NCBI GenBank assembly: GCA_002305165.1
Contig: DBQI01000011.1
Location: forward strand, 97,756 to 153,048
Source of the DNA: Armatimonadetes bacterium UBA1398
Lineage (GTDB): Bacteria > Armatimonadota > Zipacnadia > UBA1398
Direction: 5' to 3'
Length of the DNA stretch: 55,293 nt
A program made the translations under genes and the position numbers. Below, in pieces: positions 24,501 to 33,450 of this stretch. The first letter of the stretch is position 1. Each line of letters starts with the position of its first letter. Under the pieces are notes generated by a model. The model worked only from the letters and a program-made list of their open reading frames with translations, did not search any database and was not told where the DNA came from.

Positions 24501-26236
24501 TCCTCGGTGGTCGCCGGTCGGAAGTCCTCGATGGTCGGCACGAGTTCCACGACGCCCCTCCGCTCCTCGGTCTTCAGGGTGTAGAGGATGTCCACGGGCA
24601 TGCCCGGCTGGATCTCATGGGCACGCTCTCCCTTGCGCCAAGCGATGCCGATCAGGGAGCGGTCACCCGCGCTGAGGCCCATCTTCACGTGCCATCCGTC
24701 GCGGCCCACGAGGCTCACCCACTCGACGTTGAGCCCTCGTGTCACGAACCTTGGGCGCGGGTTCCCCTGCCCGAAGGGCGCTAGAAGCTGCAGCTCGCCG
24801 CAGAGGCGATGGCTGATGCGCGTCGCGGCCAGTTCATCGTCGTACCGGTAGGTCGGCATCAAGCTCTCGGGTCGGATGCTCTGCAGCGCATAGTCGTTGA
24901 TGCGCCGGCGGAACTCCCCGATCTGGTCACGGTCGAGGGTCACCCCCGCGGCCATAGCGTGGCCACCGCCACGGATGAGGCAATCGCTGACAGCGTCGAT
25001 AGCCTTGGAGACGTCGAACTCCTCGACCGAGCGGGCCGAACCCACCGCCTGAGCCCCCTCGACGCACAGCACGAAGGTCGGTCTTCCGTAGCGCTCTCGG
25101 ATGGCCCCCGCCACCAACCCCGCCACTCCACGATGCCACTCGTAGCCAGAGAGGACGATCACAGGGTCCTCTTGCAGGATGCCCTCGTCATCGGCCAGTC
25201 GCTGGTAGGCCTCGGCGAGCATGTGCGCCTCGACGCTCTGACGGTCGGCGTTCACATGATCCAACCGGCGCGCTACGCTGTCGGCCAACTGTCGGGAGTC
25301 GGTCATGAGCAGTTCCAGGGCGTCGCGAGCGTCGCTGAGCCTACCTGCGGCGTTCAGGCGAGGGGCTATCATGAACCCCACGTGATAGGTGTCCAGGGGC
25401 TTCTCCTCAAGGTTTAGCCTCCGCAGAAGCGCCCGCAGCCCGACCTTCCGCGTGGCGCGAAGCTGCAGGAGCCCGAAGTGCGCCAGCACCCTGTTCTCTC
25501 CAAGCAAGGGCACGACGTCCGCGATCGTGCCCAACGCCGCGAGATCGAGGTAGGCGCGCTGGAACTTGGATGCCGGGATGCCCAGGGCCTCACTCAGCGC
25601 CTGGCCCAGCTTGAAAGCCACGCCGACCCCCGCCAACTGGTCGAAGGGGTAGGGGCATGAGGGGATCTTCGGGTCGATGACCGCCACGGCGTCGGGCAGC
25701 TCCGTGTCCGGCTCATGGTGGTCGGTGATGATGAGGTCGATGCCTCTCTCGCGGAGCAACTGGGCCACGCCATGGGAGCGGATTCCGCAGTCGCAGGAGA
25801 GCACCAGGGTCGCCCCATCCTGGGCCGCCACCTTGGCCACATCCTCATGGAGCCCGTACCCCTCCTCGAGCCGATGGGGGATATGCGTCTTGACCGACGC
25901 TCCCAGGCAGATGAGGGAGCGCGCCAGAAGGGCCGTTGAGGCGAGGCCATCCACGTCGAAATCGCCGTGGATGAGTATCGTCTCCCGGTCCGCGAGTGCG
26001 CGGCGCAGCCGATCCACTGCGGCGCCCATGCCGCTCATCCTCATGGGGTCATGGAGATGGTCCAAGCTCGGGTGGAGGAAACGCTCCGCCTCGTCCGGAT
26101 CCACGATGCCCCGGCGGGTTAGGATGGAGGCCACAGCGGGCTCGATCTCGAGGTGTGACAGCAGCCCATCGACGGCATCCGGCTCGGCCTGGGCAGTTAC
26201 CCAGCGGCTTCTGGGCGCGGCTGGAACGTCTGGCAT
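24494..26236 (-). CDS. recJ: Single-stranded-DNA-specific exonuclease RecJ
   Basis: A 5'-3' exonuclease on single-stranded DNA used in recombination and mismatch repair. The 580-residue protein has the DHH-family motifs: HGDFDVDGLAS (motif I), LVLSCDCGIRSHG (II), IITDHHEPD (III), MIAPRLNAAGRLSDA, and the DHHA1 signature CLIRGGGHAMAAGVTL, followed by a C-terminal OB-like region with LLAPFGQGNPRPRF. I start it at the ATG with AAGGAG 6 bases upstream rather than at the frame beginning at 26266. It forms a coupled pair with surE and diverges from the sugar importer. Confidence 0.95.
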   Translation of the reverse strand: MPDVPAAPRSRWVTAQAEPDAVDGLLSHLEIEPAVASILTRRGIVDPDEAERFLHPSLDHLHDPMRMSGMGAAVDRLRRALADRETILIHGDFDVDGLASTALLARSLICLGASVKTHIPHRLEEGYGLHEDVAKVAAQDGATLVLSCDCGIRSHGVAQLLRERGIDLIITDHHEPDTELPDAVAVIDPKIPSCPYPFDQLAGVGVAFKLGQALSEALGIPASKFQRAYLDLAALGTIADVVPLLGENRVLAHFGLLQLRATRKVGLRALLRRLNLEEKPLDTYHVGFMIAPRLNAAGRLSDARDALELLMTDSRQLADSVARRLDHVNADRQSVEAHMLAEAYQRLADDEGILQEDPVIVLSGYEWHRGVAGLVAGAIRERYGRPTFVLCVEGAQAVGSARSVEEFDVSKAIDAVSDCLIRGGGHAMAAGVTLDRDQIGEFRRRINDYALQSIRPESLMPTYRYDDELAATRISHRLCGELQLLAPFGQGNPRPRFVTRGLNVEWVSLVGRDGWHVKMGLSAGDRSLIGIAWRKGERAHEIQPGMPVDILYTLKTEERRGVVELVPTIEDFRPATTEEW

Positions 26237-26372
26237 GACTACTCCTTCGGGGGCTGGTTCACTCACCCACCCTACATACTACCATCCCGCGAGAGCCCCG
26301 TCGGCGGTCGCCGAAGGTGCCAGGCGTGGGCGAGCAGAATGTTCCGCCGGTTCGATCGGAGCGATGGCCCGC

Positions 26373-27917
26373 ATGACTTCCAACACGAGCGAGCGAGACC
26401 CCATACTCGTGGTAGATGGCGCGTCGAAGTCCTTCGGCGGTGTCCGCGCGCTACGGAGCGTGAGCTTCTCCGCGTTGCCGGGCGAGATACACGCTCTGGT
26501 CGGTGAGAACGGCGCTGGCAAGTCCACCCTAATGAAGATCCTCGCTGGCAACATCACCGCGGACCAGGGTTCCATCACCTTTGAGGGCCGCACGGTCCAG
26601 TTCAGTCACCCGAGGGATGCCCAGGCGGCAGGCATCGCGATCGTTCACCAGGAGCTCTCCCTGGCGCCCAACATGAGCATCGCTGAGAACGTTTTCGTGG
26701 GTCGCGAACCCACCATCCGGCTGCTGGGCTTCGTGAACAGGCGCGAGCTCTATCAGCGCACCACGGCGGCGCTTGACCAGCTCGGGTTGCGCCTCGACCC
26801 CTGGACCAAGGTAAGCGACATCGATGTCGCCATGCGCCAAATGGTCGAGATCGCTCGGGCTATCTCCTTCGATTGCAGGGTCCTGATCCTCGATGAGCCC
26901 ACGAGCGCCCTCGCCGACCAGGAGATCGAGGCTCTCTTCGCCGTGCTGCGCCGGCTCGCCGAGCGCGGCGTGGCGATCATCTACATCAGCCACAAGCTCA
27001 ACGAGGTCTTCGCCCTCGCCGACCGAGTCACCGTTCTGCGCGACGGACAGTGGGTCGGGTCCAAGCTCGTGTCGGAGACGGACCCCGACGAGGTCATCCG
27101 GATGATGGTCGGGCGCAACCTCGAGCAGCTTTTCCCCGCCAAGGGGTCGGCCCGGGTGCCGGAGCCGATCCTGGAGGTGCGCGGGCTGTCGCGAGGCAAG
27201 GCCTTTACGGACGTCAGCTTCGATCTCCACCCTGGCGAGATCGTGGGGCTCGCGGGGTTGGTGGGCGCTGGGCGCACCGAGGTGGCGCGGGCCATCTTCG
27301 GGGCCGACCCTATCACCGGCGGCACGATCAAGCTGGAGGGCCGGCCGGCACGGATCGCCAACCCCCAGCAGGCGATCGAGCGGGGCGTGCTCTACCTACC
27401 CGAGGACCGCAAGCTGCACGGGCTCTTCCCGGACATGAGCATCAGGGCGAATATCGTCGCGGCCACCCTGGGGGATCACAGCAAGGTCGGGATGCTGCTA
27501 CCGTCGGCGCAGCAGGCGACGACCGACAGGATGGTCGAGCGACTGGACATCAAGGTGGCGAACACCTCTGCCTCTGTCTCGAGCCTCTCGGGCGGTAACC
27601 AGCAGAAGGCCATGTTCGGCAAGTGGCTCGCTGCCACCGTGAAGGTCTTCCTCGTCGATGAGCCCACGCGCGGCATCGACGTGAGCGCCAAGGCGGAGGT
27701 CCATGCCCTGCTGAGGGACCTGGCCGACCAGGGCGTCGCTATCCTGCTCGTCTCGTCTGAGCTGCCTGAGGTGATCGGCGCATCGGATCGCGTGCTGGTT
27801 ATGCACGAAGGGCAGATCGCCGGTGAGGTGTCGGGAGCGGAGATGACGGAGGAGAACATCATGCGACTGGCGACGGGCCAGACGAGAGGAACCCACACCC
27901 ATGCCCGCGGAGCGTGA
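26373..27917 (+). CDS. Sugar ABC importer ATPase with two nucleotide-binding domains (RbsA/XylG/MglA type)
   Basis: Powers uptake of a monosaccharide. The 514-residue protein has two ABC domains, as in RbsA, XylG and MglA. The first has Walker A GENGAGKS near residue 45, a signature-like phrase VAMRQMVEIARAI and Walker B VLILDEPTSAL. The second has the degenerate Walker A typical of the family (GLVGAGRTEVARAI), signature LSGGNQQKAMFGKWL and VFLVDEPTRGIDV. The start is either ATG 26373 or ATG 26364; GGAG lies 11 and 2 bases before them respectively, so I prefer 26373. The long frame reaching back to 25677 is antisense to recJ and not real. It overlaps the permease gene by 17 bases. Confidence 0.93.
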   Translation: MTSNTSERDPILVVDGASKSFGGVRALRSVSFSALPGEIHALVGENGAGKSTLMKILAGNITADQGSITFEGRTVQFSHPRDAQAAGIAIVHQELSLAPNMSIAENVFVGREPTIRLLGFVNRRELYQRTTAALDQLGLRLDPWTKVSDIDVAMRQMVEIARAISFDCRVLILDEPTSALADQEIEALFAVLRRLAERGVAIIYISHKLNEVFALADRVTVLRDGQWVGSKLVSETDPDEVIRMMVGRNLEQLFPAKGSARVPEPILEVRGLSRGKAFTDVSFDLHPGEIVGLAGLVGAGRTEVARAIFGADPITGGTIKLEGRPARIANPQQAIERGVLYLPEDRKLHGLFPDMSIRANIVAATLGDHSKVGMLLPSAQQATTDRMVERLDIKVANTSASVSSLSGGNQQKAMFGKWLAATVKVFLVDEPTRGIDVSAKAEVHALLRDLADQGVAILLVSSELPEVIGASDRVLVMHEGQIAGEVSGAEMTEENIMRLATGQTRGTHTHARGA

Positions 27918-28965
27918 ACCCGAACCCAACGCCGCAGCAGACCAGGAGCCAGCGCCGAGCCGCCAACCCAGGGTCGGCGCGGCGCTCAAGACAGTCCTTC
28001 GGCAGCGCGAGATCATCACCGTCGCGATCATCATCGTGACCGCCTTCGTCTTCCACCTCCTGACCATGTCGTCGGAGCCGGGTAGATGGCCGTCGGTGTT
28101 CGTTCAGACCAGCAACCTGAAATCGATGCTCGCGCCGCTGGCAATGACCGCTATCGTCGCCGTGGGGATGCTCCTGGTGCTCATCTGCGGCGGCTTCGAC
28201 CTCTCCGTGGGCGCCGTCGTGGCCCTCGCGGGACTCGTGGCGGGGCTCACGGTGAAGGCCACGGGCGGCAACCTGTTCCTCACCTTCGCCGCGGGGATCA
28301 GCGTCGGCGTCATCGTGGGGCTCATAAACGGGATCGTCGTCACCAAGTTCAGCGTGAACCCACTCATCGCCACCCTGGGCATGATGAGCGTCGCCAGAGG
28401 TCTGGCCCTTGCCTACGTGCAGAAGTACGGCGTCGTCTCGGGGTTTCCCCGCAACTTCCTGGACTTCGCATGGGAGACGCACATCTGGATCAAAGGCGGC
28501 GCCATCGTCCTCATCGCCATCGCTATCGCCGCGCTAGGCGACGTGCTGCTGCGGAACAGTCGCTGGCTCCGGCAGCTCTACTACATCGGCGGGAATCAGG
28601 ATGCGGCGCGGCTGTCGGGCATCAACGTGAACCTGGTGCGGGCGTCCACGTACGTGGTGTGCGGAGCCCTGGCGGCCCTCGTGGGGGTCTTCTACGCGGC
28701 CCGCTACTCCGAGGCCTCAGCCGAGGCTGGCGTAGGGATGGAGTTGCAGGTTATCGCGGCCTGCGTGATAGGTGGCGCGAGCTTGGCCGGGGGGCAGGGC
28801 ACGGCTCTCGGAGCCGTCCTCGGCTGCACCCTGATGTCCATCATCAGCAATGGGTTGCAGACTTGGGGCGTGAAGCCCGCCTGGCAGCAAGTCGCCCTCG
28901 GCGTGGTTCTGATCGTCGCGGTTACTATCGACATGTTCATCGCTCGGCGCCGCTCCGCAAGGTGA
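27901..28965 (+). CDS. Sugar ABC importer permease (RbsC/XylH family)
   Basis: A 354-residue permease of the branched-chain/ribose class. A charged cytoplasmic N-terminus of about 35 residues precedes 8-10 hydrophobic segments, for example IITVAIIIVTAFVFHLLTM, MTAIVAVGMLLVLICGGFDL, FAAGISVGVIVGLINGIVV and CGALAALVGVFYAARY. The family signature GGFDLSVGAVVALAG and the cytoplasmic loop YYIGGNQDAARLSGINV are clear. It would form a homodimer channel with the adjacent ATPase. The start overlaps the ATPase gene; the binding-protein gene follows after 82 bases. Confidence 0.93.
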   Translation: MPAEREPEPNAAADQEPAPSRQPRVGAALKTVLRQREIITVAIIIVTAFVFHLLTMSSEPGRWPSVFVQTSNLKSMLAPLAMTAIVAVGMLLVLICGGFDLSVGAVVALAGLVAGLTVKATGGNLFLTFAAGISVGVIVGLINGIVVTKFSVNPLIATLGMMSVARGLALAYVQKYGVVSGFPRNFLDFAWETHIWIKGGAIVLIAIAIAALGDVLLRNSRWLRQLYYIGGNQDAARLSGINVNLVRASTYVVCGALAALVGVFYAARYSEASAEAGVGMELQVIAACVIGGASLAGGQGTALGAVLGCTLMSIISNGLQTWGVKPAWQQVALGVVLIVAVTIDMFIARRRSAR

Positions 28966-29047
28966 GGGCGGGCCGAAGGCAGTATAGATGGCGCCATTGG
29001 GCTAGGTAACGGCGCCGGCCACGAGATGCGGGAGGATGGAGAGCGAC

Positions 29048-30196
29048 ATGAGACTCAGACTGGGGCACGTCATCCTGGCGGTCACGCTCGTTGCGCTGAT
29101 CGCCGCCATGATTTGCTGTGCCGGCTGCCCGAAGCGGCCGGAGACAGTGAACGTCGAGGGCGGCGGGGCCGGCCCCGCAACCCCCTCGGGCGGCGAGGGA
29201 GCTGCTCCCTCGAGCGAGTCGTACGTGTTCATCGGCATCTCCACGGGCGCCGAGTACTGGCGCGCCGCCGATGCCGGCCTGATGGATGCTTGTGAGGCCT
29301 TGGGCGTCACGGGCGACTTCCGTGGCCCGACTACCCAGGACGCCCAGGAGCAGGCCGAGATCATGGCGCAGGTCATCGGCATGAAGCCGGCGGGCATCCT
29401 CATCGCTCCCGGACGGCCGGATACCCTCACGCCGTACATCAACGACGCTGTGGAGCAGGGCGTGCCGGTCATCTGCCTCGACACGGACGCTCCCGAGAGC
29501 GACCGCATCGCGTACTTCGGCACCGACAACTACCAAGCCGGACGCACCGGAGCGAGCATCCTGGCGAGGCTCATCCAGGAGGCCCATCCCGATGACTGGG
29601 CCGCCGGGAAGACCTTCAAGGTCGCGATCTCCAGCCGGCCCGGCCAGTGGAACCTGGACGAGCGGGTCCGGGGCTATGAAGAGTACTTCAGCGAGGAGGC
29701 GCCGCAGATCGAGGTCGTCCAGGTCTTCGATGATGAGACCTTGGCGAACAGGGGCGAGGAGAAGGCGTCGGCCGTGCTATCAGCCCATCCCGACTTGGCG
29801 GGCTTCGCGGGCGTCAATGCCGTGAGCGGCCTGGGTATCGCCGCGGCCCTCAAGAACGCGGACGCTGTGGGCAAGGTCCAGGTCGTCGCGATGGATGGTG
29901 ACGAGGGGATCCTCGAACTCATCGATGAAGGCGTGATCCAGGCCTCCGTCGCTCAGCGCCAGTACTGGATGTCCTACCTCGGCGCCGCCTACCTCTACGG
30001 CCTGAAGCATGGCGTGTTCACAGCGCCGGACGGCGATGGCGTCGATGCTGAGGGGGAGATACCGGCGGAGATCGACACAACCACGGTCGAGGTGAACAAG
30101 GACAACCTGGACGCCTTCCGCACCCCGAGCCAGGGCGCCAAGGAAACCATGCCCGAGGAGTTCAAGGCGGTCATCGACCAGGCCAAGGGAGCCTAG
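29048..30196 (+). CDS. Sugar-binding lipoprotein of the ABC importer
   Basis: A 382-residue periplasmic-binding-protein-family (Peripla_BP_4/RbsB-like) protein. The N-terminal hydrophobic stretch ends at Cys in MICCAGCPK, so it is probably a lipoprotein, followed by a Gly/Ala/Pro/Ser linker to about residue 60. The two-lobed domain starts YVFIGISTGAEYWRAADAGL and contains PAGILIAPGRPDTLTPYIND, VPVICLDTDAPESDRIAYFG, VKVVAMDGDE-like VQVVAMDGDEGILELIDEG and IQASVAQRQYWMSYLGA. The ligand cannot be named; the fold suggests an aldopentose, aldohexose or similar sugar. ATG chosen over GTG/ATG four codons upstream. A strong hairpin follows. Confidence 0.9.
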   Translation: MRLRLGHVILAVTLVALIAAMICCAGCPKRPETVNVEGGGAGPATPSGGEGAAPSSESYVFIGISTGAEYWRAADAGLMDACEALGVTGDFRGPTTQDAQEQAEIMAQVIGMKPAGILIAPGRPDTLTPYINDAVEQGVPVICLDTDAPESDRIAYFGTDNYQAGRTGASILARLIQEAHPDDWAAGKTFKVAISSRPGQWNLDERVRGYEEYFSEEAPQIEVVQVFDDETLANRGEEKASAVLSAHPDLAGFAGVNAVSGLGIAAALKNADAVGKVQVVAMDGDEGILELIDEGVIQASVAQRQYWMSYLGAAYLYGLKHGVFTAPDGDGVDAEGEIPAEIDTTTVEVNKDNLDAFRTPSQGAKETMPEEFKAVIDQAKGA

Positions 30197-30223
30197 CCCC
30201 GGCTTGATGAGCGCATCGCACGA

Positions 30224-30259
30224 CGAAGGGGCCGGTCCACAAGGAGGCCGGCCCCTTCG
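30224..30259. terminator. Hairpin between the importer and the convergent URO-D-like gene
   Basis: A perfect 12-base-pair stem (cgaaggggccgg / ccggccccttcg) with a 12-base loop lies 27 bases after the binding-protein stop and 32 bases before the convergent gene's end. It probably stops transcription from both sides; no long T-tract is present. Confidence 0.75.
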
Positions 30260-30291
30260 CTTTGGTTAGTCTTGCCCGAGTCGGGCCTACC

Positions 30292-31527
30292 TCAGCCGCC
30301 CACGACATCCATCGCGATGCGGCCCCACTCGAACAGGCGCCCTGGGTCGTAACGGACCGTGCTGATGTCCTTGAGGATCAGTTCGAGGGGGCAGCCGTGG
30401 GCCGCGCAGATCTCTCGCGTCGCCACGAGATCAGCTTGGACAGCCTCGGGATCGAAGCGATCCGGGGCGAAGACGGCGGGGCTGGGCTTCCGCGAGAACA
30501 CGAAGTCGCCCTTGATCTCCCTCGCCCCCCGCTCCTGATCGACCCAAGGGCTCATGGAGATCTTCCGGACGTTCGGGATCATCCTGACCTCATCCATCTT
30601 GCCGTCCAGCGGATCACAGCAGCCGTAGTAGACGAGCCCGAAGCGCTCGCAGATGCGGCTCGCATAGTCGACCTCAAACTCCTTGAACGTGGCAGGCGAC
30701 ACCGTCGAGAACATCTGGGCGAGGCCGAACATCCAGATGTCCTTGGTTCGCGGCCGTTCGGGGTCGTAGCCGGGGGCGGGCAGCTCGTCGGTGAAGGCGC
30801 CGGTGCAGTGGATCAGGCTCTGGGGCTGGCAGAGGAGGCCCTGCTCTTCAAGCTGATCCAGCATGCCGAGATAGCCCTCGGTTACCCTGTTGACGAGGCG
30901 GTGCACGTAGTCGGGCTTGTCGATGATGGCGTAGAGGGCGTTCTGAACCCCCATCCACGTCGAGATCGGGTCCCACAGCGATAGGTAGGGGTCGATGCCC
31001 GAGGCTCGCGGTTCGAGGAGGCCATCGAAGAGCTCATGGGCGACCTCCATGCGTCGCTCGGTCTCGGCAGCGTCATGGGAGACGCGTGGAGTCCGGATCT
31101 TCTCCAGATCAGCCTCGGTCTCGAACTGATTCAGGAAGAGGTGGCCCACCACATCACTGGTCGGGTCGGTGACGGCCGTCTCCTCCTGCACCGTGACGCC
31201 GAGGCTGGTGTTATGAATCGCCTTGTGAACGAGGATGAAGGGGTCAACGACCATGTCCACGGGGAAGTTGTCCCATTGGTACAGCAGCCGTCGGAGCCGC
31301 AGCTCATAGCCCCGGCACTCAGGGTCCTCGCACTTCAGTTCGAGCTCCCCGTTCGGCCCCATCTCGTTCCAGCACACCTGATCGATGGTAACCATGGGGC
31401 GGACGGGCCGAAGTCCGTTCAGCCGGCGCCAGAGCTCGCGCTTCTCCTCCTGAACGGGCAGTGCGGCAATCTCGGCCGTGCGGGCGGCCAACTCGCGGAT
31501 GATGCTGACATCGCTGGGACTGGGCAT
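30292..31527 (-). CDS. Uroporphyrinogen decarboxylase-like protein (URO-D superfamily, not HemE)
   Basis: A 411-residue protein starting at the ATG with AAGGA about 11 bases upstream. It has the TIM-barrel style of the URO-D/MtaA superfamily: NGLRPVRPMVTIDQVCW near residue 40, VVDPFILVHKAI, IDPYLSLWDPISTWMG, LIHCTGAFTD, YYGCCDPLDGKMDEVRMIPN, VRKISMSPW. It lacks the HemE signature with conserved Arg residues of the substrate-binding N-terminus, so it is not a heme enzyme. The superfamily also contains cobalamin and CoM methyltransferases. Many such proteins of unknown role occur beside sugar importers in Armatimonadota and Planctomycetes-like genomes, as here. Possible metal ligands are the His-Cys pair of IHCTG and the Cys pair of GCCDP. 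Confidence 0.75.
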   Translation of the reverse strand: MPSPSDVSIIRELAARTAEIAALPVQEEKRELWRRLNGLRPVRPMVTIDQVCWNEMGPNGELELKCEDPECRGYELRLRRLLYQWDNFPVDMVVDPFILVHKAIHNTSLGVTVQEETAVTDPTSDVVGHLFLNQFETEADLEKIRTPRVSHDAAETERRMEVAHELFDGLLEPRASGIDPYLSLWDPISTWMGVQNALYAIIDKPDYVHRLVNRVTEGYLGMLDQLEEQGLLCQPQSLIHCTGAFTDELPAPGYDPERPRTKDIWMFGLAQMFSTVSPATFKEFEVDYASRICERFGLVYYGCCDPLDGKMDEVRMIPNVRKISMSPWVDQERGAREIKGDFVFSRKPSPAVFAPDRFDPEAVQADLVATREICAAHGCPLELILKDISTVRYDPGRLFEWGRIAMDVVGG

Positions 31528-31645
31528 GGGTAGGTTATCCTTGTCTAGCTCGTGTTGCGCGCATAGTGAGGTGCGCCGCGCGGTATCTTCGCCGTGCCGG
31601 TGGGCCGGACCTGATTCCAATGGCGGATGGTGCGGAAACGTCCAG

Positions 31646-31674
31646 GTGACCCGGCGCGGGGGGAGTGCTACCCT
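31646..31674 (+). promoter_or_regulatory. Promoter of the RNase P RNA gene
   Basis: GTGACC (31646-31651) lies 17 bases before TACCCT (31669-31674), which is extended by an upstream TG (TGCTACCCT). Transcription would begin around 31682, the predicted 5' end of the RNA. Confidence 0.45.
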
Positions 31675-31681
31675 GTGTGGA

Positions 31682-32031
31682 GAGAGAGTGGGCCGGGCGG
31701 TCGCGGCGCCAAGGCGTCGAGGAAAGTCCGGACTCCATTGGGCGAGGCGCCGGGTAACACCCGGTCGAGGCGACCCGAAGGACAGCGCATAGAGACGACA
31801 CCGCCTCCCGCGGGGGGTCAGGGTGGAAGGGCGCGGTAAGAGCGCACCGGTCGGCTGGCGACAGCCGGCGTCTCAGCAAACCCCGCCTGGAGCAAGGCCA
31901 CATAGGGGGGCGATGCGGTGGCCCGCCGTGCCCCCGGGTAGGCCGCTCGAGCCGTCGGGCAACCGCCGGTCTAGATAGATGACCGCCACCTCTTCGGAGG
32001 CACAGAATCCGGCTTATAGGCTCACTCTCTC
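31682..32031 (+). ncRNA. rnpB: RNase P RNA (bacterial type A)
   Basis: The catalytic RNA that removes 5' leaders from pre-tRNAs. P1 forms between gagagagtg at 31682 and cactctctc at 32023. The conserved elements appear in order: GAGGAAAGTCCGGACTCC, AGGACAG, a GGGTGGAAGGGCGCGGTAAG-type stem, GAGCAAGGCCACATAGG, GATAGATGACCGCC and ACAGAATCCGGCTTATAGG. The 350-base length fits type A. No coding gene lies in this stretch. It sits between the divergently oriented URO-D-like gene and the convergent GH99-like gene. Confidence 0.95.
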
Positions 32032-32064
32032 ACTCGCCCTCAGCGAGCCCCGCGCAACGGACGA

Positions 32065-33189
32065 TCACCCGACCTCGTCGACGAACACCCTTCGGGCCGC
32101 CTCGAGATACCCGTAGCCGTGGACGTCATCGGGCTGGAGGTAGCTCGTCTCCGTCCACTCGTTCCAGCTATTCACGGTGATCAGCGGCGGCTGGTCCGGG
32201 TGAGCGTCGACGTAGGCCCGAGCCTGGCGGAAGGCGCGCTCGATCGCCTCGGGGCTGTTGTTCCGGACGATGCCGCGCTGGAGCGTCTGGAACCGTGGAT
32301 TCGCGTCCCAACCCATCGAGACATGCGCGAAGTACGGGACCGCATACTCACGATCGAGCCGCTGCCACTCAGCAACCACATCGACCATGATCTCGTCGTA
32401 CTCACGATCAATGTCCGCGAAGTGCACGTACTGGTAGTGGGAGACGCTATCGAGACCCAGCAGATCCACCAACTCCGTGGGGCTGGCTGTTGGACCGCCG
32501 GCCGCCCCCGCGATGCGGAACGACTGCTGGAACGCGCACATCTGCAGATGCAGCCCGGGCAGGCCGGCCTCCACCGCGCGGCCGCGGAACCAATCCAGCG
32601 CGTCGCGGGTGGCCTCAGCTCCGCCCAGGCCGTCCAGCAGGTTCTGCTGCTCGTAGATCATGAAGACCGGCTTGCCGTCGATGGTGTAGTAGTTCGGGCG
32701 CTTGAAGTACCTCTCGATGAGGCGATCGGCGATGCGCTCGAACTCCGGCCGGTCGACGGCAGCCCGCCAGATCACGTTTCCGTCCGCGACGTGCGCCAGC
32801 CGGAGGTCCCAGAGGCTCTGTACGTCATGGTTGGCCCACATCAGGTAGAACCTCATGCGGTCGTTGTTTCGGGCCGCCAGGAAGCCGTTGTTCAGGCACT
32901 GCTCGAGGAACGGACGCCGGTCGTACCAGTACCAGTCGTAGATGAAGACATTGATCCCATGGTCGGCAGCCGCGTCGATCTGCATCTCCATCACGCGGGG
33001 GTCGGCCTCGTTCACATATCCCCACAGCGGCCGGCGAGGCCAGGTGTGCCTCGGGAACTTCGCGGTGGCCTTCCGGACGGTCTCCCACTCTCCATTGCCC
33101 TCGGGCCAGAACATCCGGGTCCGTGGCTCATCGCCCGTGTAGGACGGCCAGACGTAGGCCGCGACATCGTATGTCCTCTTGGTTGCCAT
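32065..33189 (-). CDS. GH99/WbsX-like glycosidase domain protein (cytosolic form)
   Basis: A 374-residue protein without a signal peptide. It resembles the WbsX/GH99-like family, TIM-barrel proteins related to endo-mannanases: AAYVWPSYTGDEP at the start, MQIDAAADHGINVFIYDWYW, LMWANHDVQ, YYTIDGKPVFMIYEQQNLLD, HVSMGWDANPRF and the typical VNSWNEWTETSYLQPDD near the end. The acidic residue in WNEW and others could be catalytic, but no substrate can be assigned. GAGGAGC lies about 6 bases before the ATG. It has a paralogue at 47372 that is exported and carries an extra binding module. Confidence 0.8.
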   Translation of the reverse strand: MATKRTYDVAAYVWPSYTGDEPRTRMFWPEGNGEWETVRKATAKFPRHTWPRRPLWGYVNEADPRVMEMQIDAAADHGINVFIYDWYWYDRRPFLEQCLNNGFLAARNNDRMRFYLMWANHDVQSLWDLRLAHVADGNVIWRAAVDRPEFERIADRLIERYFKRPNYYTIDGKPVFMIYEQQNLLDGLGGAEATRDALDWFRGRAVEAGLPGLHLQMCAFQQSFRIAGAAGGPTASPTELVDLLGLDSVSHYQYVHFADIDREYDEIMVDVVAEWQRLDREYAVPYFAHVSMGWDANPRFQTLQRGIVRNNSPEAIERAFRQARAYVDAHPDQPPLITVNSWNEWTETSYLQPDDVHGYGYLEAARRVFVDEVG

Positions 33190-33450
33190 CGACCGCTCCT
33201 CTCGTACCCTCTCCGCCGCGCCAGGGAACCCTCAGGGCCGCACTCCCTGGGATGCTGAGGCGCTGCGGCGCTGCCTCAACATACTACCGGTAAGCGGCCG
33301 AAACTGCTGGGGAATCCGTGTGTCGAACGACGCCAAGCGTTACCGACCCGCCCCGGAACCACTTCCGGGCTCTCGGCGGGAGTCTGCAACCCACCGTGCT
33401 GGTTCTATGCGGGAACGCTCCTGAGAGCGCCGCGAGAGGGGAAGCCCATC

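Noticed and set aside
25677..26372. Long upstream extension of the ATPase frame
   Set aside because: It is antisense to recJ and has shadow composition; conserved ABC sequence begins only after 26373.
28937..29587. 216-codon minus-strand frame opposite the binding-protein gene
   Set aside because: It is antisense to a well-supported gene and lacks recognisable motifs.
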